Source: Pseudomonadota bacterium
Lineage (GTDB): Bacteria; Bdellovibrionota; Oligoflexia; Oligoflexales; Oligoflexaceae
Reading direction: 5' to 3'
DNA: 9,180 bases
Assembly: GCA_029556045.1 (NCBI GenBank)
Contig: JAKQGS010000110.1
Location: 1-9,180 of the forward strand
Positions 1 through 6,270 of the stretch are shown piece by piece. Every line of letters starts with the position of its first letter. Positions within the stretch are counted from its first letter, which is position 1. A model generated the notes under the pieces. That model did not search any database and was not told the DNA's origin. It saw only the letters and a list, made by a program, of their open reading frames with translations. The position numbers and the translations under genes were made by a program.

Positions 1-2
1 CA

Positions 3-509
3 TCAAAACTGCCAGAGGATTGGCAGATCCTGTTTCCATACGTCATGGAAACCCTGAACAAAACTTTCGAAGTGGCCAATGCCAACCAAGCGGACCGCGA
101 GCAGATCAATCGGGAAATCAAACAGGCATTTCCGGATCTTAACCTGCAGTTTCAAAACAAAGACCTTAAATTCAGTTACATATCCCGCAAGGACTTCGGC
201 CCCTACCCTCTGCTGATGATGCACTTTTTGTATCAGGATGAAGTGTATCTCTTGGGTGTTCTAAAGTTTTCCGGCCCACTTTTTCCCGCCACAACCATGG
301 TTTCAGCACCGGGGAAAATGGGATTAACCTTTCACGCCTTCAACGCCAGTTATGACGGTAAAGTTTTGCCGGTCGATGCCCATGAATTGGACACCCGAAC
401 GGAGATCACAGTGCTGGCGACCGATCACCTCCATCCCTTTCAAGTCTTTCTACTCGGACGCAGTTCTCCCCAGGAGCTGGCGGCGATCTACGAAACAGCC
501 TTCTATTGA
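3..509 (+). CDS. Unrecognised protein, C-terminal part (5' end outside the window)
   Basis: I do not recognise this gene. The frame is open from position 3, and the first ATG is at 45. The codons before that ATG read as ordinary protein (PEDWQILFPYV) and no ribosome binding site precedes it, so the true start is probably left of the window. Numbered from the Met at 45, 154 residues are visible. Residues 15-30 look like an amphipathic helix (NREIKQAF). Residues 40-75 alternate in a beta-strand-like way. The C-terminus (residues 123-147) reads LATDHLHPFQVF then LLGRSSPQEL. No membrane helix or catalytic motif is visible in this part. The C-terminal segment resembles the end of the - strand protein at 6271-6966, whose fold reminds me of the extracytoplasmic domain of some anti-sigma-like membrane regulators. 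It ends 184 bp before the oxidase operon on the same strand. Coding status is fairly certain; function is unknown. Confidence 0.7.
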   Translation, partial: SKLPEDWQILFPYVMETLNKTFEVANANQADREQINREIKQAFPDLNLQFQNKDLKFSYISRKDFGPYPLLMMHFLYQDEVYLLGVLKFSGPLFPATTMVSAPGKMGLTFHAFNASYDGKVLPVDAHELDTRTEITVLATDHLHPFQVFLLGRSSPQELAAIYETAFY

Positions 510-584
510 ACCACCCCATCTGCCTAAGCATGCAGCACACGGTGGTGAACAACCGCAAACTGTCGAGAATACTGACAATATGCC

Positions 585-612
585 CGCGAAAAAATAGGAC
601 GATTCGCGAAAA
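585..612. repeat. Twin CGCGAAAA motif with overlapping inverted repeat
   Basis: CGCGAAAA occurs at 585-592 and again at 605-612, exactly 20 bp apart, which is about two helical turns. CGCGAA (585-590) and TTCGCG (603-608) also form a perfect 6-bp inverted repeat with a 12-base spacer. The pair ends 16 bp before the candidate -35 box of the oxidase operon, a position suited to an activator or other regulator. The motifs are short, and the regulatory role is inferred. Confidence 0.3.
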
Positions 613-628
613 CTAGCCGCCAAAATGA

Positions 629-657
629 TTGCTAAAAAATTTATTCTTAGATATTTT
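629..657 (+). promoter_or_regulatory. Candidate sigma70-type promoter of the cytochrome oxidase operon
   Basis: A -35-like TTGCTA (629-634) and a -10-like TATTTT (652-657) are separated by 17 bp. Each matches the consensus at four of six positions. They lie in the most AT-rich stretch of the 510-693 gap. Transcription would start near 664, giving a leader of about 30 bases before the ATG at 694. A weak GGAG (677-680) precedes that ATG at a rather long spacing. This is pattern matching only. Confidence 0.35.
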
Positions 658-693
658 AAAAACCTGACTGACATTTGGAGACTGAGCTAAACT

Positions 694-1338
694 ATGATAA
701 ACGCAAATCTTTTCGGTCGTTCCCTCCTATTTCTCTTCGCAATCATCACCCTCAGCAACCAAGGCCTCGCGCAAAACAGCTTCGGCAAGAGCAAATACCG
801 TCTTTGTGAGCAATGCCACGGTGCGAATGGAGAAGGCCAAAAGAATATCGCAGCCCCCGCTATCGCAGGTCTTCCCGCTTGGTATGTGGAAGCGCAGATC
901 AAAAAATTTCAGGAGGGTGCTCGTGGATTGCATCCCAAAGATGCACCCGGCATGCGGATGCGCCCCATGGCCCGGACACTGAAGACCGCAGATGAAATCA
1001 AAGCGGTCGCCACTTACGTTGCATCGCTGCCCACGCAGAAGGCTCCTCAGGTCGTCCTCGGGAACCCGGATGCCGGAAAAAAACAGTATGAGGTCTGTGT
1101 CGCCTGTCACGGTGCCAGCGGTGAGGGCAACCAGGCCCTCAATGCTCCCCCACTGACCCACAGCAGCGATTGGTACCTGTTGACTCAGCTCAAGAACTTT
1201 AAAGCGGGCCTACGGGGAGCCGACGCTGCCAGCGACGCCTCCGGCGCCTCAATGCGAGGTATGGCCAATATCCTCGATGAGAATGCTGCCATCAATGTCG
1301 TTGATTACATCTACAATTTGCCATCGCAAAAGAAATAG
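694..1338 (+). CDS. Periplasmic dihaem cytochrome c (c4/c553-like)
   Basis: This is a 214-residue exported electron carrier, probably the direct donor to the oxidase encoded after it. Residues 1-26 form a signal peptide (hydrophobic core LLFLFAIITL, likely cleavage after GLA). Two class I cytochrome c domains follow. The first has CEQCH at 38-42 with a likely axial Met at 92 (MRPMA context; Met89 is the alternative). The second has CVACH at 135-139 with a likely axial Met at 190 (SMRGMA context). Each domain ends in a typical helix followed by a Leu-Pro (VASLP, IYNLP), showing an internal duplication as in cytochrome c4. Length fits that family. It is the first gene of the operon, 12 bp before the small gene at 1351. 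The donor role is inferred from position; it could instead be a fixed subunit of a caa3-like complex, although it has no membrane anchor after cleavage. Confidence 0.9.
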   Translation: MINANLFGRSLLFLFAIITLSNQGLAQNSFGKSKYRLCEQCHGANGEGQKNIAAPAIAGLPAWYVEAQIKKFQEGARGLHPKDAPGMRMRPMARTLKTADEIKAVATYVASLPTQKAPQVVLGNPDAGKKQYEVCVACHGASGEGNQALNAPPLTHSSDWYLLTQLKNFKAGLRGADAASDASGASMRGMANILDENAAINVVDYIYNLPSQKK

Positions 1339-1350
1339 AGAGGGAGCTCC

Positions 1351-1467
1351 ATGAATCTACCTGAAGATCCGGATCAGTATGCGAAAGCTTGGTTTTTCAT
1401 CACTCTTGTGGGCGCCATCCTGTATTTCGCCGCAAGTTATTTCGTGACTCACGTCTTGGGGGCATAA
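1351..1467 (+). CDS. Single-helix small membrane protein, putative oxidase subunit IIa-like
   Basis: This 38-residue gene starts at ATG 1351 behind a strong AGGGAG (1341-1346) and ends 6 bp before subunit II. The protein has a short acidic, polar N-terminus (MNLPEDPDQYAK), then one hydrophobic helix over roughly residues 13-37 rich in Phe and Tyr, and almost no tail. In Thermus-type ba3 oxidases a single-helix subunit IIa of similar size is encoded next to subunit II. The position and architecture here are alike, although I cannot claim sequence homology. It could also be a CcoQ-like stabilising peptide. The ribosome binding site, the tight spacing on both sides and the clean membrane helix argue for a real gene. 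Its role as an oxidase subunit is inferred. Confidence 0.75.
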   Translation: MNLPEDPDQYAKAWFFITLVGAILYFAASYFVTHVLGA

Positions 1468-1473
1468 CTAGTT

Positions 1474-2160
1474 ATGATGGAACTTATGATTACCGCGGCA
1501 TCCAGTTATGCCAAAGACGTCGACTTCCTGATCCTACTGATTACGGTCCTGGCTGGATTTTGGTTCCTGCTGGCACAGGGGGTGCTTTTTTACTGCATTT
1601 TCCGTTTCAGCCGGAAAAAGAATCCCAAAGCGGCCTATATCACCGGAGAGAAAAAAGAAGAGAAAAAGTGGATTTCCATTCCCCATATGGCCATTCTTTT
1701 GTGCGATGTCGTCATCGTATTTTTCGCCATTCAAACATGGACCACCATCAAGATGACCCTGCCGCCCGCGGACGAGACCATCCGGGTAATCGGTCATCAA
1801 TGGTCCTGGCGTTTTGTGCATCCAGGCCTCGATAAACAACTGGGGACCGAAGATGATATTGAGACCGTCGACGAGCTGCGCCTGAAAGAAGGCAAAGTTT
1901 ACCACTACAAACTGGAAGCAGCGGATGTGTTGCACAGTTTTTCCATCCCCGTGTTCCGTCTTAAGCAGGATGCTGTTCCTGGCCGTGTGATCACCGGCTG
2001 GTTCAAACCGACAAAAACCGGGGTATTTGACCTGCAGTGCGCCGAAATGTGCGGCATTGGCCACGGTATTATGGGGGCCAGGATTCACATCGAGACGGAA
2101 GAACAGCACAATGCCTGGCTTCAGACCAAAGCCGGCACCGTAAGCCAAGCAGCCTTATAA
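1474..2160 (+). CDS. coxB: Cytochrome c oxidase subunit II (CuA subunit)
   Basis: This 228-residue protein accepts electrons from cytochrome c at the dinuclear CuA centre and passes them to haem a in subunit I. Two membrane helices (about residues 17-43 and 69-89) are followed by a periplasmic cupredoxin domain. The aromatic electron-entry motif GHQWSW is at 107-112. All CuA ligands are present: His154, Cys189, Glu191 (backbone carbonyl in known structures), Cys193, His197 and Met200, within CAEMCGIGH. FRLKQDAVPGR after His154 is typical of the family. Glu63, three residues before Trp66, aligns with the conserved glutamate at the K-channel mouth. An aspartate (Asp78) lies inside the second helix. 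The stretch LGTEDDIETVDEL (129-141 region) resembles a loop I recall from myxobacterial and planctomycetal homologues. No lipobox or fused cytochrome c domain is present. The tandem ATGs at 1474 and 1477 both fit the GGGGG at 1458-1462. Confidence 0.96.
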   Translation: MMELMITAASSYAKDVDFLILLITVLAGFWFLLAQGVLFYCIFRFSRKKNPKAAYITGEKKEEKKWISIPHMAILLCDVVIVFFAIQTWTTIKMTLPPADETIRVIGHQWSWRFVHPGLDKQLGTEDDIETVDELRLKEGKVYHYKLEAADVLHSFSIPVFRLKQDAVPGRVITGWFKPTKTGVFDLQCAEMCGIGHGIMGARIHIETEEQHNAWLQTKAGTVSQAAL

Positions 2161-2212
2161 ATTTTTATTAATCTCGTATGATTTGGAACTTTCTTAAAAT
2201 AGGTAACGCGCA

Positions 2213-3895
2213 ATGACAGCAGCAGCACACCACGACCATCATGAAATGAGCTTTTGGGAGAAGTATATTTTCCCGCTCGATCATAAGATCATCGGCATGC
2301 AGTATCTTTTTACCGGCATGTTGATGGCCTTGATCGGGGCTTACTTTGTCTATGTATTCCGCATGCAATTGGCATTTCCCGGCAGTGAGGTTTTTGGATA
2401 TGGCCACGTATCAGCGGCCCAGTACAATGCCCTGGTCACCAACCACGGTACTATCATGATCTTCTGGGTGGCGATGCCTGTATTGATTGCGGCGTTTGGT
2501 AACTTTCTGATCCCACTGATGATCGGTGTGGATGACATGGTATTCCCCCGCATCAACCGCCTGTCTTATCAAGTGTTTTTATTGAGTGCCATCGTCCTGC
2601 TAGTTTCCTTTTTTGTACCGGGTGGCGCTTTTGGTGGTGCATGGACGGCCTACCCACCGCTTTCCGCAAAAGCAGAGTTTAACCTAACTCCCTGGGGCTC
2701 CATCCTTTGGCTGGTGGCGGTTGCGCTGGAGTTTGTGGCCTTCCTCTTGGGCGGTATCAATTTTATCACGACCTTGATGAACTCCCGTGCAAAAGGCATG
2801 AAGATGTATGACATCCCCATCGTGGTGTGGATGATCGTCATTGCCAGTATTATCTTTATGGCATCCGCCGGCCCGCTGATTGCCGGGGCCATCATGCTGC
2901 TTTTTGACCAAACCTTCGGCACCGGTTTTTTTGATCCGGCTCGCGGTGGTGACCCCATCCTGTGGCAACACTTGTTCTGGTTTTTTGGCCACCCTGAAGT
3001 CTACGTCGTACTACTGCCAGCCATGGGTATTGTGGCAGAAGTCATGACGGTATTTGCCCGCAAAAAATTGTTTGCCTACAAAACCGTCCTTTTCACCGCT
3101 GTTGCGACCGGCATCGTGTCGTTTTTTGTGTGGGCCCACCACCAGTTTATTGCTGGTATCGACCCCCGGATGGCGAACGTTTTCACCATCACCACCTTAT
3201 TAATCTCGGTTCCCATCGCGGAAATGTGTTTTGTGTATATCGCAACCCTTTGGGGAGGCTCGATTCAGCTCAGCACCCCGATGTTGTTTGCTCTGGCGTT
3301 TTTGGCGGAATTTTTGATCGGTGGTGTGACCGGTATCTATCTGGGCGCCAGCGGTTCCGACATTTATCTGCATGACACCTACTTCGTATTAGCCCACTTC
3401 CATTATACCTTCGTGCCGATCGCCATCATTGCGGTGTTCGCAGGGATCTACCACTGGTTTCCCAAAATGTTTGGACGTCATATGTCGGAGTTCTGGGGCA
3501 AAGTCCATTTCTGGGGAACGGTTATCCCCTTTAATATGATCTTTATCCCGCTCTTTTATCTGGGGGCCTCCGGTCAGCATCGCAGGATCTATAACTATCA
3601 AAACTTCCCTGAACTGGGGATTCCGGAATTACAAAATCTCAGGATCTTTGCCACATCGTCCTTGATCCTGATGCTCGCATTCCAGATTCCATTCCTGATC
3701 AACTTTGTTTACAGCATGTTCAAAGGAAGGAAAGCGGAAGCCAATCCCTGGAAAGCCAATACCCTCGAATGGGCTGCTCCGTCACCGGCTCCCCACGGCA
3801 ACTTCGCGGTTATGCCGGAAGTTTACCGTGGACCCTATGAGTACAGTGTTCCTGGGCGTGACAAAGACTATTGGCCTCAAAACGAAAAAGCATAA
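2213..3895 (+). CDS. coxA: Cytochrome c oxidase subunit I (haem-copper catalytic subunit)
   Basis: This 560-residue, roughly twelve-helix protein reduces oxygen to water and pumps protons. The low-spin haem ligands are His78 (NHGTIMIFW) and His397; His395 is the haem a3 ligand (AHFHY). CuB ligands are His260 in GHPEVY (with the cross-linking Tyr264) and His309-His310. His387-Asp388 match the conserved HD pair near the Mg site. The D-channel is intact: Asn97, Asp108, Asn115 and Glu262 at the usual spacings, which places it in the A1-type of family A. The K-channel is not: where VPTGIK is expected the protein reads VPIAEM, so the lysine is Met338, preceded by Glu337, and the usual threonine is Ile335. 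The N-terminus is His-rich (HHDHHEM). The C-terminus carries a tail of about 50 residues rich in Pro and Tyr. A weak AGG (2201-2203) precedes the ATG. A 52-bp AT-rich gap separates it from subunit II. Confidence 0.97.
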   Translation: MTAAAHHDHHEMSFWEKYIFPLDHKIIGMQYLFTGMLMALIGAYFVYVFRMQLAFPGSEVFGYGHVSAAQYNALVTNHGTIMIFWVAMPVLIAAFGNFLIPLMIGVDDMVFPRINRLSYQVFLLSAIVLLVSFFVPGGAFGGAWTAYPPLSAKAEFNLTPWGSILWLVAVALEFVAFLLGGINFITTLMNSRAKGMKMYDIPIVVWMIVIASIIFMASAGPLIAGAIMLLFDQTFGTGFFDPARGGDPILWQHLFWFFGHPEVYVVLLPAMGIVAEVMTVFARKKLFAYKTVLFTAVATGIVSFFVWAHHQFIAGIDPRMANVFTITTLLISVPIAEMCFVYIATLWGGSIQLSTPMLFALAFLAEFLIGGVTGIYLGASGSDIYLHDTYFVLAHFHYTFVPIAIIAVFAGIYHWFPKMFGRHMSEFWGKVHFWGTVIPFNMIFIPLFYLGASGQHRRIYNYQNFPELGIPELQNLRIFATSSLILMLAFQIPFLINFVYSMFKGRKAEANPWKANTLEWAAPSPAPHGNFAVMPEVYRGPYEYSVPGRDKDYWPQNEKA

Positions 3896-3921
3896 ACCAT
3901 TTAGGTTAAAGGGAAAGAACC

Positions 3922-4500
3922 GTGGCTCACTCGACACCGATTGCAACAAATCGCAGCGCGACAGGAATACCCACCGGCCGGTTGGCCATCTGGTGGGTGA
4001 TTGCCTCTGAAATCGTTATCTTCGGCGGCCTTCTCGGCAGCTACCTGATGATGCGTCTGAAATACGACTACTGGTCTGAAGCCGCATCCCACACCAACAC
4101 CATGGCGGGAGCCATCAACACTTTTGTGCTGTTAACCTCCAGCCTTTTCATCGTGCTGGCCCACTACTTTGTGGAGAAAAAGGAACTTGGTAAAGCGTTT
4201 GGTTTCATCTGGCTCACCATCGGGGGAGGTTTGACCTTCCTGGTGATCAAAGCCTTTGAATGGACCCATGAAATCAAAATGGGCTACACCATCACCGCCA
4301 ACCTGTTCTGGTCATACTATTATACAGCGGCCGGCATTCACGCGATGCACGTGATCGCAGGTCTGATCATCATGGGGATCCTGTCCTTTCAGATCCTGAA
4401 CGGTCGCCATCTGAGACGAGTCGAATTGATCGCCAACTACTGGCACTTTGTGGACATTGTTTGGATCTTCCTGTTTCCATTGCTGTATATTGCGAAATAA
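3922..4500 (+). CDS. coxC: Cytochrome c oxidase subunit III, copy 1
   Basis: This 192-residue, five-helix membrane protein belongs to the COX3 family in its short form, lacking the first two helices of the seven-helix type. Hallmarks are the glutamate in the first helix (ASE, Glu30), INTFVLLTSS (65-74), the FEWTHEI segment around Glu113, His140 and His143 in GIHAMHVIAG, and the full signature YWHFVDIVW (173-181). Subunit III binds lipids and stabilises proton uptake by subunit I. The start is a GTG at 3922 behind GGGAAAG (3911-3917); the first in-frame ATG would remove the first helix with its conserved glutamate. It begins 26 bp after coxA. It is the more canonical of the two copies in this operon. 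Confidence 0.95.
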   Translation: MAHSTPIATNRSATGIPTGRLAIWWVIASEIVIFGGLLGSYLMMRLKYDYWSEAASHTNTMAGAINTFVLLTSSLFIVLAHYFVEKKELGKAFGFIWLTIGGGLTFLVIKAFEWTHEIKMGYTITANLFWSYYYTAAGIHAMHVIAGLIIMGILSFQILNGRHLRRVELIANYWHFVDIVWIFLFPLLYIAK

Positions 4501-4514
4501 ACCCTTTTGCACAC

Positions 4515-4519
4515 AAGGA
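4515..4519 (+). promoter_or_regulatory. Ribosome binding site deciding the subunit IV start
   Basis: AAGGA lies 7 bases before the ATG at 4527. An earlier in-frame ATG at 4461 lies inside coxC and would add 22 residues read out of coxC's frame, so the start at 4527 is preferred. Confidence 0.7.
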
Positions 4520-4526
4520 CGACGTC

Positions 4527-4886
4527 ATGGCTGAAGGACATTCTCATAAGTTTTATATTAAGATCTGGGCCATTTTGCTGGTTTTGTTGATCATCAGCTT
4601 ACTGGGGCCGGAATTAGGCAATAGATATATCACCATCGTCACCGCTTTCGGGATTGCCATTGTGAAAGCCTGGATGGTGGCTAATTACTTCATGCATCTG
4701 AATGTGGAAAAGAAGTACGTGATATACCTGCTGATGTCCATGCTGATCGCCTCCGGGTTGTTTTTTGCAGGCACCTCCCCGGATGCCATGCATGTTAATG
4801 GTCGCAACTGGACCAATGAGGCTGCAAAAACACTGATTGACGAACACCATAAAAATCCGGTAGGCGATAGCCACGGAGGAAAATAG
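4527..4886 (+). CDS. Cytochrome c oxidase subunit IV (prokaryotic COX4 family)
   Basis: This 119-residue membrane protein is a small accessory subunit found in many bacterial caa3/aa3 oxidases. Three helices are visible: about 11-29, 35-55 and 64-82. The family-typical features are IKIWAILLVLL in helix 1, LGPELG at its end, KAWMVANYFMHLNVEKK across helix 2 (residues 47-63, with the FMHL motif), and the conserved GRNWTNEAAK near the C-terminus (92-101). The tail is hydrophilic and rich in His and Gly. The gene is sandwiched between the two subunit III genes and ends 2 bp before the second, implying co-translation. Family assignment rests on recalled motifs and on context. Confidence 0.9.
   Translation: MAEGHSHKFYIKIWAILLVLLIISLLGPELGNRYITIVTAFGIAIVKAWMVANYFMHLNVEKKYVIYLLMSMLIASGLFFAGTSPDAMHVNGRNWTNEAAKTLIDEHHKNPVGDSHGGK
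4875..4880 (+). promoter_or_regulatory. Ribosome binding site supporting the GTG start of subunit III copy 2
   Basis: GGAGGA sits inside the last codons of the subunit IV gene, 8 bases before the GTG at 4889. It is the best Shine-Dalgarno sequence in the operon and fixes that start. Confidence 0.75.
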
Positions 4887-4888
4887 CC

Positions 4889-5479
4889 GTGACCACAAAC
4901 GTCCTGAATCAGTCAAATTTTTCGTTACCGCGCGAACGGCGCGCGGTTTCTAACGCGGTGCTGGGGATGTCGTTATTCATCGCTTCCGAGGTGATGTTTT
5001 TCACGGCCCTGATTTCGGCGTTTTTCGTTATCAAAGCCGGGTACTCCACCTGGGCTCCCCCTGAGGGCGTGCGGTTGCCGATCATGACCACAGCCATGAA
5101 CACAGGGGTCTTGTTCTGCAGCGGATTGATGCTGCATCTGTCCCACAAGGCCATGCTTGGGGGATCAATGGGGAAAGCTAAAACGCTCTTCTTACGGGCG
5201 TTGTTGTTAGGAGCGACGTTTGTCGGCATCCAGGGCTACGAGTGGGTTAACCTGATTCGATACGGCATGTCCATGCTGTCTGGCATCTTTGGGGCCACAT
5301 TTTTCCTGATCATTGGCACCCATGGCTTGCACGCAGCCGCAGCGGTCATTGCGATGACGATCCTCTACATGGGATTTCGCAATGACAAACTGACCGTGGG
5401 ACAAATGGCTGGGATGAAACTTTTTTGGTTTTTTGTGGTTGGTGTCTGGCCGATTCTTTACACACTTGTCTACTTTTGA
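4889..5479 (+). CDS. Cytochrome c oxidase subunit III, divergent copy 2
   Basis: This 196-residue, five-helix protein is a second COX3-family member in the same operon. It keeps the first-helix glutamate (IASEVMFF, Glu34), the Trp-Ala-Pro-Pro loop (55-58), NTGVLFCSG (71-79), IQGYEW (114-119, Glu118) and the helix GTHGLHA (143-149, His145 and His148). The terminal signature differs from copy 1: where copy 1 has YWHFVDIVW, this reads FWFFVVGVW (179-187), so the His and Asp are replaced by Phe and Val. It is therefore a diverged paralogue rather than a recent duplicate. It could act as an additional subunit paired with copy 1, or as an alternative subunit. The start is GTG, and it begins 2 bp after the subunit IV gene. 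Confidence 0.92.
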   Translation: MTTNVLNQSNFSLPRERRAVSNAVLGMSLFIASEVMFFTALISAFFVIKAGYSTWAPPEGVRLPIMTTAMNTGVLFCSGLMLHLSHKAMLGGSMGKAKTLFLRALLLGATFVGIQGYEWVNLIRYGMSMLSGIFGATFFLIIGTHGLHAAAAVIAMTILYMGFRNDKLTVGQMAGMKLFWFFVVGVWPILYTLVYF

Positions 5480-5488
5480 GGTTGATTC

Positions 5489-5707
5489 ATGGGTAAGTGG
5501 GTGCTTACGTTATTGTGCCTCATGCCAGCTCCCCTGTGGGCCTGTGCTGTTTGTGGGTTTGGCAATGACAAAACCCGATCAGCCTATATCGCCACCACCG
5601 GCCTTCTCTCTCTCGTCCCGTTACTGATGATTTTCGGAGGCGGAACCTTTTTGTATCGTAAGTTAAAGCAGTCCGAACGTGACAGCGAACAAAACTCTAA
5701 CCATTAA
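5489..5707 (+). CDS. Small CXXC membrane protein of the oxidase operon
   Basis: This 72-residue protein has an N-terminal hydrophobic segment (residues 4-18) that looks like a signal peptide, followed at once by Cys19-Ala-Val-Cys22-Gly. One membrane helix comes next (about 34-55, with LLSLVPLLMIFGGG) and then a short basic and polar tail. If the first segment is cleaved after Ala18, the CXXC would stand at the mature N-terminus on the periplasmic side. Trp at the -2 position makes a lipoprotein signal unlikely. I recall similar unnamed small proteins, with an AC-x-x-CG start and a Pro-Leu-Gly-Gly helix, beside oxidase genes in other bacteria, but cannot name a family. GAGG (5478-5481) precedes the ATG; the gap to subunit III copy 2 is 9 bp. 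Copper or thiol handling during CuA assembly is a reasonable guess, not shown by the sequence. Confidence 0.8.
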   Translation: MGKWVLTLLCLMPAPLWACAVCGFGNDKTRSAYIATTGLLSLVPLLMIFGGGTFLYRKLKQSERDSEQNSNH

Positions 5708-6230
5708 TGTCGTCTTGTTGAGTACCGTTGTCGGTGCTTTTTTTGCTTTACGATCCTATCAAGAACGATCTGATCTCATTAATAAGACACCTCCATCATT
5801 CCAGGTGTCCGACTTCTCGATCCCGCTGATCAGCCCCCTTGGTCCCGAAACACCATTTCAGTTGTCCCGCCAGACGACACCTCTGATTCTGGTGACGTTT
5901 TGGGCCCCCTGGTGCACAGCCTGCCAGCAACAACAACCGACATTGGTGGAATTGCGACGGCTGTTTCCGACCTCACAGGTCACGATGGTGGGAATTGCGG
6001 TGCAAGACCAGAAGGCAAGTATCCTAAGCTCCCATTGGCCGTGGTCCCAACTCCCCACCGCCTATGATGGGGATAATAAAGTGGCCGACATGTTTCAGGT
6101 GGCCGCCATTCCGCAGAGTTACCTGCTGAACCCGCAGGGAGAAGTGCTATTTCATGTGGCGGGTGTCCTACAGGGAAAGCCGCTGTTTGAATTGAAGCAG
6201 ATGGTGGAACGGCATCAGAGGCGGATTTAA
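5679..6230 (+). CDS. Membrane-anchored periplasmic thioredoxin-fold protein (TlpA/ResA-like)
   Basis: This 183-residue protein has one N-terminal membrane helix (about 8-24), then a linker, then a thioredoxin/redoxin domain from roughly residue 40. The active site is WCTAC (Cys79, Cys82) after FWAPW, and the cis-proline is Pro145 in AAIPQSYLL, followed by NPQGEVLF as in TlpA, ResA and DsbE proteins. Such proteins reduce periplasmic cysteines for cytochrome c maturation or, for TlpA of Bradyrhizobium, for the CuA site of subunit II and its copper chaperone. Being last in the oxidase operon fits the CuA role, but either substrate is possible. The start is GTG at 5679, overlapping the previous gene by 29 bases with no clear ribosome binding site, which suggests translational coupling. 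No in-frame ATG exists before the domain begins. Confidence 0.88.
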   Translation: MTANKTLTINVVLLSTVVGAFFALRSYQERSDLINKTPPSFQVSDFSIPLISPLGPETPFQLSRQTTPLILVTFWAPWCTACQQQQPTLVELRRLFPTSQVTMVGIAVQDQKASILSSHWPWSQLPTAYDGDNKVADMFQVAAIPQSYLLNPQGEVLFHVAGVLQGKPLFELKQMVERHQRRI

Positions 6231-6270
6231 ATGTTTATATTCAGATCCCATCTCACAAATAGCATGGCTT

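Noticed and set aside
510..546. Inverted repeat ACCACC/GGTGGT after the first gene, with an inner CTGC/GCAG pair, considered as a terminator
   Set aside because: The outer loop is 25 bases, the inner stem is 4 bp, and no T-run follows, so it does not fit an intrinsic terminator.
1534..2148. - strand open frame opposite subunit II
   Set aside because: It lies fully inside coxB, which has every CuA ligand; the antisense product has no recognisable motif.
2177..2182. TATGAT as a -10 box for an internal promoter before coxA
   Set aside because: It is a five-of-six match, but no -35-like sequence lies at a suitable distance upstream, and the 52-bp gap is AT-rich enough to give this by chance.
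2228..2245. His-rich N-terminus of subunit I as a metal-binding site
   Set aside because: HHDHHE-type N-termini are common in this branch of subunit I by recollection, and nothing else in the sequence indicates metal binding there.
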